A stretch of DNA of 64,000 bases from Reyranella sp. (GCF_017305915.1 NZ_JAFKJN010000017.1:109996-173995); one strand, 5' to 3'. Shown: positions 25,142 to 34,169, counted from the first letter of the stretch. The notes: generated from the sequence alone by a model not told the origin. Numbers and translations are program-made.

Positions 25142-25897
25142 TCACTTATCGCTCAACGCGCCGCTGAGCGCCCCGAGCGCATTGAGCGCCGGAGCGAAGC
25201 CGGACAGCGGCGCCGTCTGGATCACCGCCTCTATCACCTCGGTACGGCTCAGCCCCATGTTGAGTGCCGACTGGCCGAACTTCTGCACCTGGCTCTCGAG
25301 CTTCAAGGCGGCAAAGGCGGCCACCGCCACCAGCGCGCGCTGCCGAAGATCGAGCCCGGGCCGGAACCAGATCTCGCCGTAGCCGTATTGGATCGCCAGA
25401 GGATAGAGCGCGCCCGTCACCGCGTTACTGGGCGCGGCGTATCCCTGGCTCGCGCGATCGCCATGCAGCTGCTCCATCAGCTTGCGGCCGCGCTCGCTCA
25501 AGGTCTCCAGGGAGCCGGTGCGCGCCAACTCCTCCGGCATGGCGACCTGGCGGGTCGCGAACTCGGCGGCAGCGACCTCGACCGCCTCTTCCGAGGCGGC
25601 GAAGCCGGCATAGATGCCGATCTGGATCAGCACCTCGACGATGGCGCGCGGCGCCAGCCCAAGCCGAAGCGCCGCGCCGACATGGCGGCGCAGCTTCGGC
25701 AGGCGCTGCACGGCGCCGAGTGCCGCTAGCGCGCAGAGCATGCGGTCCTCCAGCGCGAGGCCCGGCCGGCTCCAGATCGCGCCGTAGCTCGCTTCGGCAT
25801 TGATCGTGCGCATGAAAGCCGGCGCGCCGTCGTCATCGCCGAACAGCCGCTGGCGCAGGGCCTCGCCCTGCTGCCGGAGCGATTCGCGTGTAGTCAT
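25142..25897 (-). CDS. Carboxymuconolactone decarboxylase family protein with two CMD domains
   Basis: 251 residues from the ATG at 25897 (AGGAG 7 bases before). Two AhpD/CMD-like helical domains occur in tandem: one near residues 30-115 (SRPGLALEDRMLCALAALGA, LGLAPRAIVEVLIQIGIYAG) and one near 165-245 (RPGLDLRQRALVAVAAFAAL, MGLSRTEVIEAVIQTAPLSG). Neither has the CxxC of AhpD, so it is more likely a decarboxylase/isomerase type than a peroxidase. Its ATG overlaps the stop of the amidohydrolase gene (ATGA), so they are coupled. Confidence 0.85.
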   Translation of the reverse strand: MTTRESLRQQGEALRQRLFGDDDGAPAFMRTINAEASYGAIWSRPGLALEDRMLCALAALGAVQRLPKLRRHVGAALRLGLAPRAIVEVLIQIGIYAGFAASEEAVEVAAAEFATRQVAMPEELARTGSLETLSERGRKLMEQLHGDRASQGYAAPSNAVTGALYPLAIQYGYGEIWFRPGLDLRQRALVAVAAFAALKLESQVQKFGQSALNMGLSRTEVIEAVIQTAPLSGFAPALNALGALSGALSDK

Positions 25898-27000
25898 GAT
25901 CGGGCTCCTTGCTGGATGTCGTAGAACGCCGCGCAATTGTCGCCGAGGATCAGGTCCTTCTCGCGCGGCGTCAGGAACGGGCAGTACTTGCGCACGTAGT
26001 CGAGCGACTGACGGTAGGTGCAGAAGCGCTCGACGTTGGGCATGTCGGAACCCCACATCAGTCGCTCGGCGCCGAGCTGGTCGTGCAGGCTTTCGACCAG
26101 CGCCTGTGCCTCGGGATAGGGATAATCCCAGACGCCGCCATAGCTGATCGGGAACATCACCTCGAGCCTCAGCCGGTCGTGGCGGTAGACCGCCGCGAGG
26201 TCCTCGGGGAAGTCGTAGCGACCGTTCTTCGCGAAGAACGCGACCGGCGGGCTCATCGCCAGGTGCAGCTTGAGATCGCGATGGCGCGCCAGGATCCGGC
26301 GCAGCGCCGCGATGTGGCCGAGATAGCCCGCCGCGTCGTAGGTCGGCGCCGAGCTCAGCTCGAGGCAGAGCACGATGCCGCGCCGCGCAAGCTTGTCCCA
26401 GAACGGCGCCATCTCCGGCGCATCGAGCGGCCAGGGAAAGCCGTGGCGCGCCATCGACTCGACGTTGAAATAGAGGCCGCCGAGCTTCAGCACCTCGAAG
26501 GCGTGGTCGACCTTGGCAAGCTCGGCGTCGCTGCCCGCATTGGCCTCGTCGACATGCATCAGCCCGGTCATGCGCGCCGGATACTGCTGCTGAGCGAAGG
26601 CGTTCATCTCGGTCATCGCGCCGTAGGCGCCGCCCGCCTGCAGCAGGCAGTGGTCGACGCCGGCATACATCATCTGCGCCAGCATCAGCTCGGGCGGCGC
26701 CACCATCTCCTGCATGCCGACCGGCATGTACTGGATGACATGATCCTCGCCCGCGTGCGTGAACTCGAGCTGGCCGAAGCGGCCGACACGGAAGTCGACG
26801 TCTGCGAGGCCGCCCCAGCCTGGATCGTCGGCACGATACAGCGCGCGTGTATCGGCGCGCGCCCCATCCCGCGCCCGAAAGGTCGAGGCGACGGTCCGCG
26901 TGATCATGCGCTGCAGGTAGCGGTTATGCACATCGCGCGTCGGATGGCCGCAGGCGCCGATCCAGTGGGCGAACACATGGGCATGGCAGTCGACGATCAT
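25894..27000 (-). CDS. Amidohydrolase family 2 (ACMSD-like) metal-dependent hydrolase/decarboxylase
   Basis: 368 residues. It opens MIVDCHAHVF with the HxH metal-binding pair His6/His8, and ends with GSDMPNVE (the conserved metal-binding Asp) and LGDNCAAFY, the usual amidohydrolase_2 C-terminal motif. Related enzymes decarboxylate aromatic or muconate-type acids (ACMSD, 5-carboxyvanillate decarboxylase). The adjacent coupled CMD gene fits an aromatic or lactone pathway. Divergent from the regulator at 27098 with 97 bases between starts. Confidence 0.88.
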   Translation of the reverse strand: MIVDCHAHVFAHWIGACGHPTRDVHNRYLQRMITRTVASTFRARDGARADTRALYRADDPGWGGLADVDFRVGRFGQLEFTHAGEDHVIQYMPVGMQEMVAPPELMLAQMMYAGVDHCLLQAGGAYGAMTEMNAFAQQQYPARMTGLMHVDEANAGSDAELAKVDHAFEVLKLGGLYFNVESMARHGFPWPLDAPEMAPFWDKLARRGIVLCLELSSAPTYDAAGYLGHIAALRRILARHRDLKLHLAMSPPVAFFAKNGRYDFPEDLAAVYRHDRLRLEVMFPISYGGVWDYPYPEAQALVESLHDQLGAERLMWGSDMPNVERFCTYRQSLDYVRKYCPFLTPREKDLILGDNCAAFYDIQQGARS

Positions 27001-27097
27001 GCTTCCCGACCTCTTTGATCGGGCGCCATAGGAGCATGGACCGGCGCTGATTGCATTGGCCGCGCAGCCTGGCGTATGGAGAAATACGTACAACGAC

Positions 27098-28786
27098 ATG
27101 CCCGTGTATTCGTTTGGCCCGTTTGTCCTCGATCCCGCCGAGCGCCGCCTGACACGCGACGGACGACGGGTCGCCGTGCCGGCAAAGGCGTGGCAGATCC
27201 TGCTGATGCTGGTCGAGGCCGGCGGCCGCCTGGTCCTGCACGAGGCCTTTCGCGTGAAGCTGTGGCCCAATGTCGTGGTCGAGGACCGCACGCTCACCGT
27301 CCACATGTCGACCCTGCGCAAGGCTTTGGGCGACGGCGCGTTCATCGAGACGGTGGCGCGCGCCGGCTATCGCCTGACCGTGCCCGTGCGTGCCCTGTCG
27401 GACGCCGATCGGCCGGCGCAGGTCGTGCCTGCGGCCGAGTCCAGGATGCTGGCGGTGCGGCCCTTCTCGACCGGCAGCCTCGATGAAGACGACGGCTACC
27501 TCGGCATCGGCATCGCCGACGCGGTGAGCACAGCGCTGGGCACCGTCCGCGGCCTCAGCGTGGCATCGGTCGGCGCCGTCGAGGATGTCGAGGCCTCGCG
27601 CGTGCTGGGCGCGGGCCATCTGCTGGAGGGCGCAGTGCAGCGCAACGCCGAGCGGCTGCAGGTCACTGCCCGCCTGATCGACGTCGAGAGCGGTTGCACC
27701 CGGCGCAGCGAGCGCTTCGAGCAGTCGCCGGCAAACGGCGCGGCGTTGCAGGACGAGATCGCCACCTGGGTCGCGGCCTCGCTGCCGGACACCTCGGATG
27801 TCGACCTGCACAGCTACCGTCCGCGCGCGGCCGAGGCCTATTTCCTTCAGCTCCAGGCGCGCGCCCATCTCAAGCCGTTCACGCGGCTGCCTCTGCTGAA
27901 GGCCCACGCCCTGTTCGAGCAGGCGCTGGCGCTCGATCCCGGCTATGCGATGGCCCATGCCGGTCTGGGCTCGACCTATCTGCTGATGGCGTCGACGGCG
28001 ATGCTGCGGCCGCTGCCGGCCGATGAGGCGATGCCGCTGGCGCGCCAGGCGGCGGAGCGCGCGCTCGCCCTCGACGAGAGTCTGGCCGAGGCGTGGGCCG
28101 TGCAGGGCCGGGTCAAGATGGAATACGACTGGGATTGGGAGGGCGCCGAGGCCGATCTCGCCCATGCCGTTGCCCTCAACGGCAGCTCGGTCGAGGCGCT
28201 CGGCGCCTTCGGCCAGTTCCTGAGCGCGATGGGCCGCCACAACGAGGCGATCGAGGCGATGGAGCAGGCGCGCAAGCTCGACCCGCGCCACGTCGAGACG
28301 CTGCAGCATCTCGCCATCGTCTACTGGATGGCGGGGCAAGCCGAGCGCGCTCTCGACGCCGTGGATGCCAGCCTGAAGATCGAGGACACGCCACGCGTCC
28401 ACTACGGGCGCATGATGATCCTCGACCAGCTCGGCCGCCGCGACGAGGCGATGGCCGAGCGCCTAGCGACGCTGCGCGGCCTGGCCGTCGGCCAGGGCCT
28501 TGCCGACCACGTCGAGGTGGTGGCGCGCACCGAAAGCTGGCGGGCAGCGATGGAGGTGTGGATCGCCCTGCTCGAACGCACCAACCGCTGGGAGGGCGCG
28601 GCGATGCAATGGGTAGTCGCCGGCGATTCGGGCCGGGCGCTCGATGCGCTCGAGCACTGCATCCGGTCGCGCACCACCTACCTCTGTTTCACCGGACAAA
28701 ATCCGTGCTTCCGTCCGCTGCACAACACTCCGCGCTTTCAGGATATCCTGCGCACCCTCAAGCTCGACGGACGGATGGCGTCATGA
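27098..28786 (+). CDS. Winged-helix (CadC/OmpR-type) regulator with TPR sensor domain
   Basis: 562 residues from ATG 27098. Residues 1-95 are an OmpR/PhoB-type DNA-binding domain (FGPFVLDPAERRLTRDGR, VEDRTLTVHMSTLRKALGD, FIETVARAGYRL). A TolB-N/adenylate-cyclase-like segment follows (RMLAVRPFSTGS, GHLLEGAVQRNAERLQVTAR), then TPR-like helices to the end. No membrane segment, so it is cytosolic, unlike CadC. It is first in an operon whose junctions are ATGA overlaps with a lyase and a Bug receptor, so it probably controls this operon and perhaps the divergent amidohydrolase. Confidence 0.85.
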   Translation: MPVYSFGPFVLDPAERRLTRDGRRVAVPAKAWQILLMLVEAGGRLVLHEAFRVKLWPNVVVEDRTLTVHMSTLRKALGDGAFIETVARAGYRLTVPVRALSDADRPAQVVPAAESRMLAVRPFSTGSLDEDDGYLGIGIADAVSTALGTVRGLSVASVGAVEDVEASRVLGAGHLLEGAVQRNAERLQVTARLIDVESGCTRRSERFEQSPANGAALQDEIATWVAASLPDTSDVDLHSYRPRAAEAYFLQLQARAHLKPFTRLPLLKAHALFEQALALDPGYAMAHAGLGSTYLLMASTAMLRPLPADEAMPLARQAAERALALDESLAEAWAVQGRVKMEYDWDWEGAEADLAHAVALNGSSVEALGAFGQFLSAMGRHNEAIEAMEQARKLDPRHVETLQHLAIVYWMAGQAERALDAVDASLKIEDTPRVHYGRMMILDQLGRRDEAMAERLATLRGLAVGQGLADHVEVVARTESWRAAMEVWIALLERTNRWEGAAMQWVVAGDSGRALDALEHCIRSRTTYLCFTGQNPCFRPLHNTPRFQDILRTLKLDGRMAS

Positions 28787-29658
28787 CCCGATCCTTGCCC
28801 TCATGGCGCTCGCTGCTCTTCGTGCCGGTGATCTCGGAACGCTTTCTCGCCAAGGCGCACGAACGTGGCGCCGACGCGATCATCCTCGACCTCGAGGACT
28901 CCATCCTGCCCAGCCAGAAGGTCGAGGCGCGCGCCGCGATCGCCGCCGCCGTGCCGCGTGTCGCCCAGAAGGGCGCGGATGTCGTGGTGCGCATCAACCG
29001 GCCGCTCGAGCTGACCGTGCCGGACATCGCCGCCTCGGTCATGCCCGGCGTTGCGGCGCTGATGCTGCCCAAGGTCATGGGGCCCGAGCACGTGCGGCTG
29101 CTCGCGGAGCTGGTGACGGCGCGCGAGGAGGCGCTGGGCATGGAGATCGGCCATACCCGCTTCCTGGCGCTGATCGAATCGCCGGCGGCTCTGCCCCATC
29201 TCTACGCCATCGCTGCGGAGCCGCGCATGGCCGGCATGTCGGTCGGCGGCGAGGACATGGCGACCGAGCTCGGCGCGATCCCTTCCGCCGACAGCATGTA
29301 CGTCCACGCCATGATGGGGCTGGCGGCCTGCCGCACGGCCGGCATCCTGCCGATGGGCTCGATGGGCCAGCTCGCCAAGATCGACGATCTCGAGTCGTAC
29401 CGCGCCGGGTTGAAGCGCGGCCGGGCGCTGGGCTTCACCACGGCCTCGTGCATCCATCCGGCGCATGTGCCGATCATCAACGAGGAGTACGGCGCCTCGG
29501 CCGAGGCGCTCGATCGCGCGCAACGGCTGATCGCCGCCTTCGAGGCAAGCGGCGCCGGAGCCGTGGCCTTCGAGGGCAGCATGGTCGACCTGCCGGTGGT
29601 CGAGCGCGCCCGGCGGCTTCTGGCGCGCGCTGCGTCATGGAAGACTGTCGCGAAATGA
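28783..29658 (+). CDS. HpcH/HpaI aldolase - citrate lyase beta (CitE)-like protein
   Basis: 291 residues, TIM-barrel lyase of the CitE/HpcH superfamily. RSLLFVPVISERFLAKA, ADAIILDLEDSILPSQK (metal-binding Glu/Asp) and FLALIESPAAL are family signatures, and MSVGGEDMATELG contains a conserved metal-site Asp. It probably cleaves or forms a C-C bond in a CoA thioester or 3-hydroxy acid (malyl-CoA- or citramalyl-CoA-lyase-like). The start ATG overlaps the regulator stop; the stop overlaps the next ATG. Cytosolic. Confidence 0.88.
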   Translation: MTRSLPSWRSLLFVPVISERFLAKAHERGADAIILDLEDSILPSQKVEARAAIAAAVPRVAQKGADVVVRINRPLELTVPDIAASVMPGVAALMLPKVMGPEHVRLLAELVTAREEALGMEIGHTRFLALIESPAALPHLYAIAAEPRMAGMSVGGEDMATELGAIPSADSMYVHAMMGLAACRTAGILPMGSMGQLAKIDDLESYRAGLKRGRALGFTTASCIHPAHVPIINEEYGASAEALDRAQRLIAAFEASGAGAVAFEGSMVDLPVVERARRLLARAASWKTVAK

Positions 29659-30629
29659 AGATCACGAGACGCAGCGCCCTTGTCGGTGCGACTTCCCTAC
29701 CCTTCGCTGCTCCTGTCGCTACCAGGGGTCAAAGCAAGTTCCCCGATCATGCGATCAAGCTGATCGTGCCGTGGGCGGCCGGCGGCCCGGCCGATGCCGG
29801 CTTCCGCATCCTGGGCGAATCGGTCGCGAAGAAGTTCGGCCAGCCGGTGGTGATCGACAACAAGGCCGGGGCCTCGGGCGTGCTGGGCGCGACGGCGCTG
29901 CAGAACGAGAAGCCCGACGGCTACACCGTCTCGCAGATGCATATGAGCGTGGTGCGCCAGCCGCTGCTCAACAAGTCGCTGACCTATCATCCGATCCGCG
30001 ACCTCACCTATATCCTGCAGATCACCGGCTACGTTATGGGCGTGGTGGTGCGCGCCGACGCGCCGTGGAAGACGCTGCCGGAGCTGCTGGCCTATGCCAA
30101 GGCCAACCCCGGCAAGCTGAACTACGGCACGCTGGGTATCGGCTCGACGCAGCAGCTCGCCATGGAGCGCGTCGGCATCCAGCAGGGCGGCCTCCTCTGG
30201 ACGCACGCGCCCTATCGCGGCACAGCCGACACCTTGCGTGCCCTGCTGGGCGGCGAGATCGACTTCGCGTCGGAAGCGTCGGGCTGGGCGCCGATGGTGC
30301 AGGCCGGCAAGCTGCGCCTGCTCGCCGTGTTTACCGCGGTGCGCGCCAAGCGCTTCCCTGACGCCCCGACGGTGAAGGAGCTCGGCATCGACGTGGTGGT
30401 CGACAGCCCCGGCGGCCTGGTCGGGCCCAAGGGCATGGATCCGGCCACTGTGAAGGTCCTGGCCGACGCCTTCCGCGCCGCCGCGCAGGAACCCAAGCAC
30501 CTCGAGTTTCTCGACAATATGGACCAGCCCCTGCTGCTGCTCGACGGCGACGCCTATCGCGACGCCATGGCCAAGACCTACGACGAGGAGCGCGAGCTGC
30601 TGAGGCGGCTCAATCTGCTGCCGCCCTGA
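29655..30629 (+). CDS. Bug/TctC-family tripartite tricarboxylate transporter receptor
   Basis: 324 residues with an export signal containing TRRSALVG. The mature start FPDHAIKLIVPWAAGGPAD and VIDNKAGASGVLGA, YRGTADTLRALLGGEID and FPDAPTVKELGIDV are unmistakable Bug-receptor motifs. These periplasmic proteins catch carboxylates. The membrane partners (TctA/TctB) are not in this window. The gene overlaps the lyase by ATGA and its 3' end overlaps the convergent carbonic-anhydrase gene by 20 bases. Confidence 0.92.
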   Translation: MKITRRSALVGATSLPFAAPVATRGQSKFPDHAIKLIVPWAAGGPADAGFRILGESVAKKFGQPVVIDNKAGASGVLGATALQNEKPDGYTVSQMHMSVVRQPLLNKSLTYHPIRDLTYILQITGYVMGVVVRADAPWKTLPELLAYAKANPGKLNYGTLGIGSTQQLAMERVGIQQGGLLWTHAPYRGTADTLRALLGGEIDFASEASGWAPMVQAGKLRLLAVFTAVRAKRFPDAPTVKELGIDVVVDSPGGLVGPKGMDPATVKVLADAFRAAAQEPKHLEFLDNMDQPLLLLDGDAYRDAMAKTYDEERELLRRLNLLPP

Positions 30630-31155
30630 CGGCAACGACGTCCGGCTCGTAGGACTCGGCGAGCTTCACGTAGCCTGCGGCGATGCGCTTGAAGGTCTCG
30701 TAGTCCTTCTCGGTCAGGTCGCGCAGCTTGCGTCCGGGGTTGCCGGCCCACAGCTCGCCGGTTCGCACGATCTTGCCGGGCGGGATCAGGGCGCCGGCAG
30801 CGACCATGGCGCGGCTCTCGATCACGGCGCCGTCGAGCACCGTCGAATGCATGCCGACGAAGGCGCCGTCCTGCACCTCGCAGGCATGCAGCAGCACCAT
30901 GTGGCCGACCGTGACGTCCCTGCCGACGACCGTCATCAGGCCGCGCGCCGCGACATGGACGACCGTGCCGTCCTGCAGGTTGGAGTTCTCGCCGACCCGG
31001 ATGCCCGGACCGTCGCCGCGCAGGATGCAGCCGAACCAGATGCTGGCGTTGGCGGCGATCTCGACGTCGCCGACCAAGGTCGCGTTGGCGGCGATGAACG
31101 CCGTCGGGTCGACTTTGGGCACGAAGCCCTTGTGCGGGACGATCAGGCCGGACAT
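30610..31155 (-). CDS. Gamma carbonic anhydrase-like (left-handed beta-helix) protein
   Basis: 181 residues. Hexapeptide-repeat beta-helix: GDVEIAANASIWFGCILRGD, QDGTVVHV, TVGHMVLLHACEV and GALIPPGKIV. The three zinc ligands of gamma carbonic anhydrases can be placed at His in VVHV, VGH and LLHAC. It may hydrate CO2 or be a YrdA/PaaY-type metal protein. It starts inside the queE stop (TGATG), so the two are coupled; the 3' end overlaps the Bug gene. Confidence 0.9.
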   Translation of the reverse strand: MSGLIVPHKGFVPKVDPTAFIAANATLVGDVEIAANASIWFGCILRGDGPGIRVGENSNLQDGTVVHVAARGLMTVVGRDVTVGHMVLLHACEVQDGAFVGMHSTVLDGAVIESRAMVAAGALIPPGKIVRTGELWAGNPGRKLRDLTEKDYETFKRIAAGYVKLAESYEPDVVAVRAAAD

Positions 31156-31739
31156 CAACGAATCCCCAGATACTTGTGCGTTTGCAGGCTGAGCTGCCAT
31201 TGTGGATGGGCGAGGCAATAGGCGATGGCGCGGGCGGTATTGTCGGCGAGGGCCGGCCCGTCCATCGGCTGCAGCGAGAAGCGGCGGAATGGCAGATGCG
31301 CGAAAGCCTCCGGCGGCACATCGTCCTGCGGATAGACCAGCTTCAGCTCGTCGCCGCGCTGGAGCTTGAGGCCGTCGATGCTCTTGGGGCTGACGCACAG
31401 CCAGTCGATGCCGGCCGGCGCGTCGAACATGCCGTTGGTCTCGATCGCAATCTCGAAGCCGCGCCCGTGCAACTGCTCGATCAGCGCAGCATCGACCTGC
31501 AGCAACGGCTCGCCGCCGGTCAGCACCACGAAGCCATGCTCGCGCGCGCCCTGCCAGACCTGTTCGATCGCATCGGCCAGCGCCGCCGCCGTAGCGAAGC
31601 TGTCGCCGCCGGTGAAGTCGGTGTCGCAGAAATCGCAGGCGAGATTGCAGCCGGCGAAGCGGCAGAACACCGCCGGGCGACCGGCCTGTGCGCCCTCGCC
31701 CTGCAGCGTCTTGAAGATCTCCTTGACGGCGTAACTCAT
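31155..31739 (-). CDS. queE: 7-carboxy-7-deazaguanine synthase QueE
   Basis: 194 residues. Radical SAM enzyme that turns 6-carboxytetrahydropterin into 7-carboxy-7-deazaguanine in queuosine synthesis. The cluster motif CX3CX2C is at Cys31, Cys35 and Cys38 (CNLACDFCDTDF), with the QueE start IFKTLQGEGAQAGRPAVFCRF, and VVLTGGEPLLQ plus IETNG beyond. Other queuosine genes are not in the window. Followed by the gamma carbonic-anhydrase-like gene (TGATG overlap). Confidence 0.94.
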   Translation of the reverse strand: MSYAVKEIFKTLQGEGAQAGRPAVFCRFAGCNLACDFCDTDFTGGDSFATAAALADAIEQVWQGAREHGFVVLTGGEPLLQVDAALIEQLHGRGFEIAIETNGMFDAPAGIDWLCVSPKSIDGLKLQRGDELKLVYPQDDVPPEAFAHLPFRRFSLQPMDGPALADNTARAIAYCLAHPQWQLSLQTHKYLGIR

Positions 31740-31750
31740 GCGATCGCCAC

Positions 31751-31777
31751 CAAAACGAAGGGCGCCCTGCGGCGCCC
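31751..31777 (-). terminator. Rho-independent terminator after rpsI
   Basis: Read on the minus strand, perfect 7-base GC arms (31771-31777 and 31760-31766) around a 4-base loop are followed by TTCGTTTTGG. It lies 26 bases after the rpsI stop and before queE, where the ribosomal operon should end. Confidence 0.65.
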
Positions 31778-31802
31778 CCCCGAACAGTATATGACGCTTC
31801 GG

Positions 31803-32285
31803 TTAGCGCTTCGAGAACTGGAAGCGGCGGCGGGCGCCGGCCCGGCCGTACTTCTTGCGCTCGACGACGCGGCTGTCGCGGGTCAGGAAGCCGCTCGACT
31901 TCATTGCACCGCGCAGCGCCGGCTCGAACTTCGACAGCGCCTGGGCGATGCCGTGGCGCACCGCACCCGCCTGGCCCGACAGGCCGCCGCCCGAGACGGT
32001 GGCGATCACGTCGAACTGGCCGTTGCGCTGGCTGACGTCGAACGGCTGCTGGATGACCATCTGCTGGGTCGGACGCGCGAAGTAGACCTTCTGGTCGCGG
32101 CCGTTGACGGTGATCTTGCCGGTGCCGGGCTTCACCCAGACGCGGGCGACGGCGTTCTTGCGCCGGCCGGTGGCGTAGGCGCGGCCCTGGGCGTCGACTT
32201 CCTTCTGGCGCTCCGCGGCGGGCGCCTGGATGCCGGCAATGGGAGCCTTCTTCAGCTCGGCAAACGACGAAAGTTCGGTAGCCAT
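31803..32285 (-). CDS. rpsI: 30S ribosomal protein S9
   Basis: 160 residues. The conserved core [34 protein letters not shown] and the basic tail [19 protein letters not shown] are diagnostic; the tail reaches the tRNA P site. An N-terminal extension of about 35 residues, usual in alphaproteobacteria, precedes the core. The ATG overlaps the rplM stop (TAATG). Confidence 0.97.
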   Translation of the reverse strand: MATELSSFAELKKAPIAGIQAPAAERQKEVDAQGRAYATGRRKNAVARVWVKPGTGKITVNGRDQKVYFARPTQQMVIQQPFDVSQRNGQFDVIATVSGGGLSGQAGAVRHGIAQALSKFEPALRGAMKSSGFLTRDSRVVERKKYGRAGARRRFQFSKR

Positions 32286-32749
32286 TAGCCGATCCTCGAA
32301 TTCTTGCGGTTCATCGCGGCGACATCCAGCTTCTCGGGCTGCTGCGCCTCCTGGTCGTGCTTGGGACCCTTGTAGACGCGCAGGTTCTTCATCTGCTGAC
32401 GGCCGAGCGGCCCGCGGGTGATCATGCGCTCGACGGCCTTCTCGATGACGCGCTCGGGAAAGCGGCCCTCGAGGCGCTTGCCCAGGGTCTCGCCCTTGAT
32501 GCCGCCGGGATGGCCGGTGTGGTAGTAGAAAACCTCCCGCTCCGCCTTGCGGCCCGTCAGGCGGACCTTCTCGGCGTTGATCACGACGATGTTGTCGCCG
32601 CAGTCGATATGGGGGGTGAAGGTCGGTTTGTGCTTGCCGCGCAGGCGCAGGGCGATGATCGAGGCGAGGCGGCCGAGGACCAGCCCGTCGGCGTCGATCA
32701 GCACCCACTTCTTCTGCACGTCGGCAGTCTTGAGGCTAAGGGTTTTCAT
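32285..32749 (-). CDS. rplM: 50S ribosomal protein L13
   Basis: 154 residues. [46 protein letters not shown] and [20 protein letters not shown] are the family signatures. First gene of the rplM-rpsI operon, with a strong -35 (TTGACA) and a spacer of 17 bases upstream. Confidence 0.97.
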   Translation of the reverse strand: MKTLSLKTADVQKKWVLIDADGLVLGRLASIIALRLRGKHKPTFTPHIDCGDNIVVINAEKVRLTGRKAEREVFYYHTGHPGGIKGETLGKRLEGRFPERVIEKAVERMITRGPLGRQQMKNLRVYKGPKHDQEAQQPEKLDVAAMNRKNSRIG

Positions 32750-32773
32750 GGCTCTTTCTTCCGTGAGGCGGCG

Positions 32774-32802
32774 CTTCTAGGGGCGCGCCGTACGGTTGTC
32801 AA
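32774..32802 (-). promoter_or_regulatory. Sigma-70-type promoter for rplM-rpsI
   Basis: On the minus strand a perfect -35 TTGACA (32802-32797) is followed by a 17-base spacer and TAGAAG (32779-32774; 4 of 6 matches). The rplM start is 25 bases beyond the -10. No other good candidate lies in this gap. Confidence 0.65.
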
Positions 32803-32842
32803 ATGGCCAAAAATTATGACGGAATTACAATGGCTTGGATTT

Positions 32843-32860
32843 ACGGTATCATAATACCGT
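32843..32860. repeat. Inverted repeat ACGGTAT-CATA-ATACCGT
   Basis: Perfect 7-base arms around CATA, lying 9 bases after the thioesterase stop (minus strand) and upstream of the rplM promoter. It lacks a T-tract, so it is either a weak terminator for the thioesterase gene or a protein-binding site. Confidence 0.45.
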
Positions 32861-32868
32861 GTCTCAAG

Positions 32869-33288
32869 TCATTGACGCTTCGGCGGGATCGAATAGGTCA
32901 CCGTGGCATGCGCCACGGGGTCCTTTTCGCCCTCGTTCCAGATGGTGAAGTCGCCGACCGCCAGGGTCTTGCCGAGCTTCAGCAACCGCCCCTCGCCCAC
33001 CAGATGGCCGGGATCGGGCTTGCGCATGAAATTGATGTTGAGGTTGGTCGTCGCCGCCATCGCCACCGGCCCCAGGCGGGCGAGCAGCAGCAGGTAGAAG
33101 CCGCAATCGACCATGGCCATCAGGGTCGGGCCGGAGATCGTGCCGCCCGGCCGCAGATGCCTGTCCTCCGTCACCTGGCGGACGCGGATCGTGGTGTCGT
33201 CGACGCTGTCGACGCTGATACCCGGCGGCGCCTGCGGGAACTCCTCCTTGAGGAACCGATGCAGGTCGTCCGGCGTCATCACCGGCAT
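32869..33288 (-). CDS. PaaI-like hotdog thioesterase
   Basis: 139 residues from ATG 33288 (a G-rich AGGGGGG lies just upstream; ATG 33279 is an alternative). Hotdog-fold signature RPGGTISGPTLMAMVDCGFY with later LNINFMRKPDPGHLVGEGRLLK and GEKDPVAHATVTYSIP. Such proteins hydrolyse acyl-CoA thioesters. It is divergent from an enoyl-CoA hydratase-like gene with 33 bases between starts, so they may share control in an acyl-CoA pathway. Confidence 0.88.
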   Translation of the reverse strand: MPVMTPDDLHRFLKEEFPQAPPGISVDSVDDTTIRVRQVTEDRHLRPGGTISGPTLMAMVDCGFYLLLLARLGPVAMAATTNLNINFMRKPDPGHLVGEGRLLKLGKTLAVGDFTIWNEGEKDPVAHATVTYSIPPKRQ

Positions 33289-33321
33289 GACGCCCCCCTC
33301 TGCTCCGCGTAAGCTTGCGCC

Positions 33322-34122
33322 ATGACTGCTGCTCCCCCGAACGAACCGGTCCTGCTCAGGCGCGACGACGGGCCCATCGCGGTCCTCACGCTCAACCGCC
33401 CGCACGCCATGAACGCCCTGTCGGGCGAGCTTATAGACGCGCTGCAGGCGGAATTCGACAAGCTCGAGAAGGACAAGGCGATCCGCTGCGTGATCGTCGA
33501 GGCCAAGGGCGACCGCGCCTTCTCGACCGGCCACGACCTGCGCGAGGTGGCGTCGAGCAGCGACTACGCCGTCCATCACGACCTGCTGACCCGCTGCTCG
33601 GAGATGATGCTGTCGATCAACCGCCTGCCGCAGCCGGTGATCGCCAAGGTCCAGGCGCTGGCGACGGCGGCGGGCTGCCAGCTGGTCGCCGCCTGCGACC
33701 TCGCGGTCGCGTCGAGCAGCGCGACCTTCGCCACCTCGGGCATCAACAACGGCCTGTTCTGCGGCACGCCGTCGGTGGCGGTCGGCCGCAATGTCGGCAA
33801 GAAGCGCGCGCTCGACATGCTGTTCACCGGCCAGGCGATCGACGCCGAGGCGGCCCTGCGCGACGGCCTGGTGAGCCGCGTGGTGGCGCCCGACCAGCTC
33901 GACTCGGAGACGCTGGCGCTCGCCCGGCACATCGCCGATCAGCCGCCGCACCAGATCGCCACCGGCAAGACCATGTTCCACCGCCACATGGAGATGGACC
34001 TGCCGCACGCCTATTCCTACGCCACCAACTTCATGGCCGGCGCCCTGCAAAGCGAGGATGCCAAGGCCGGCATCGACGCTTTCGTCAACAAGAAGCCCAA
34101 GCCCGACTGGCAGGGCCGCTGA
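33322..34122 (+). CDS. Enoyl-CoA hydratase/isomerase family protein (ECHDC3-like)
   Basis: 266-residue crotonase-fold protein. VLTLNRPHAMNALSGEL and FSTGHDLREV (CoA/oxyanion region) and the C-terminal helices are typical. Both catalytic Glu of classical hydratases are missing: the ELxxxCD position reads GCQLVAACD (Gln120), and the second Glu region reads SGINNGLFCGTP. This pattern matches the ECHDC3-type subgroup and suggests another reaction or an acyl-CoA-binding role. Confidence 0.88.
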   Translation: MTAAPPNEPVLLRRDDGPIAVLTLNRPHAMNALSGELIDALQAEFDKLEKDKAIRCVIVEAKGDRAFSTGHDLREVASSSDYAVHHDLLTRCSEMMLSINRLPQPVIAKVQALATAAGCQLVAACDLAVASSSATFATSGINNGLFCGTPSVAVGRNVGKKRALDMLFTGQAIDAEAALRDGLVSRVVAPDQLDSETLALARHIADQPPHQIATGKTMFHRHMEMDLPHAYSYATNFMAGALQSEDAKAGIDAFVNKKPKPDWQGR

Positions 34123-34169
34123 GCCTCACGGCAGGCGCCGTGCGAATCCCGTCGATCGCTTCATTTATT

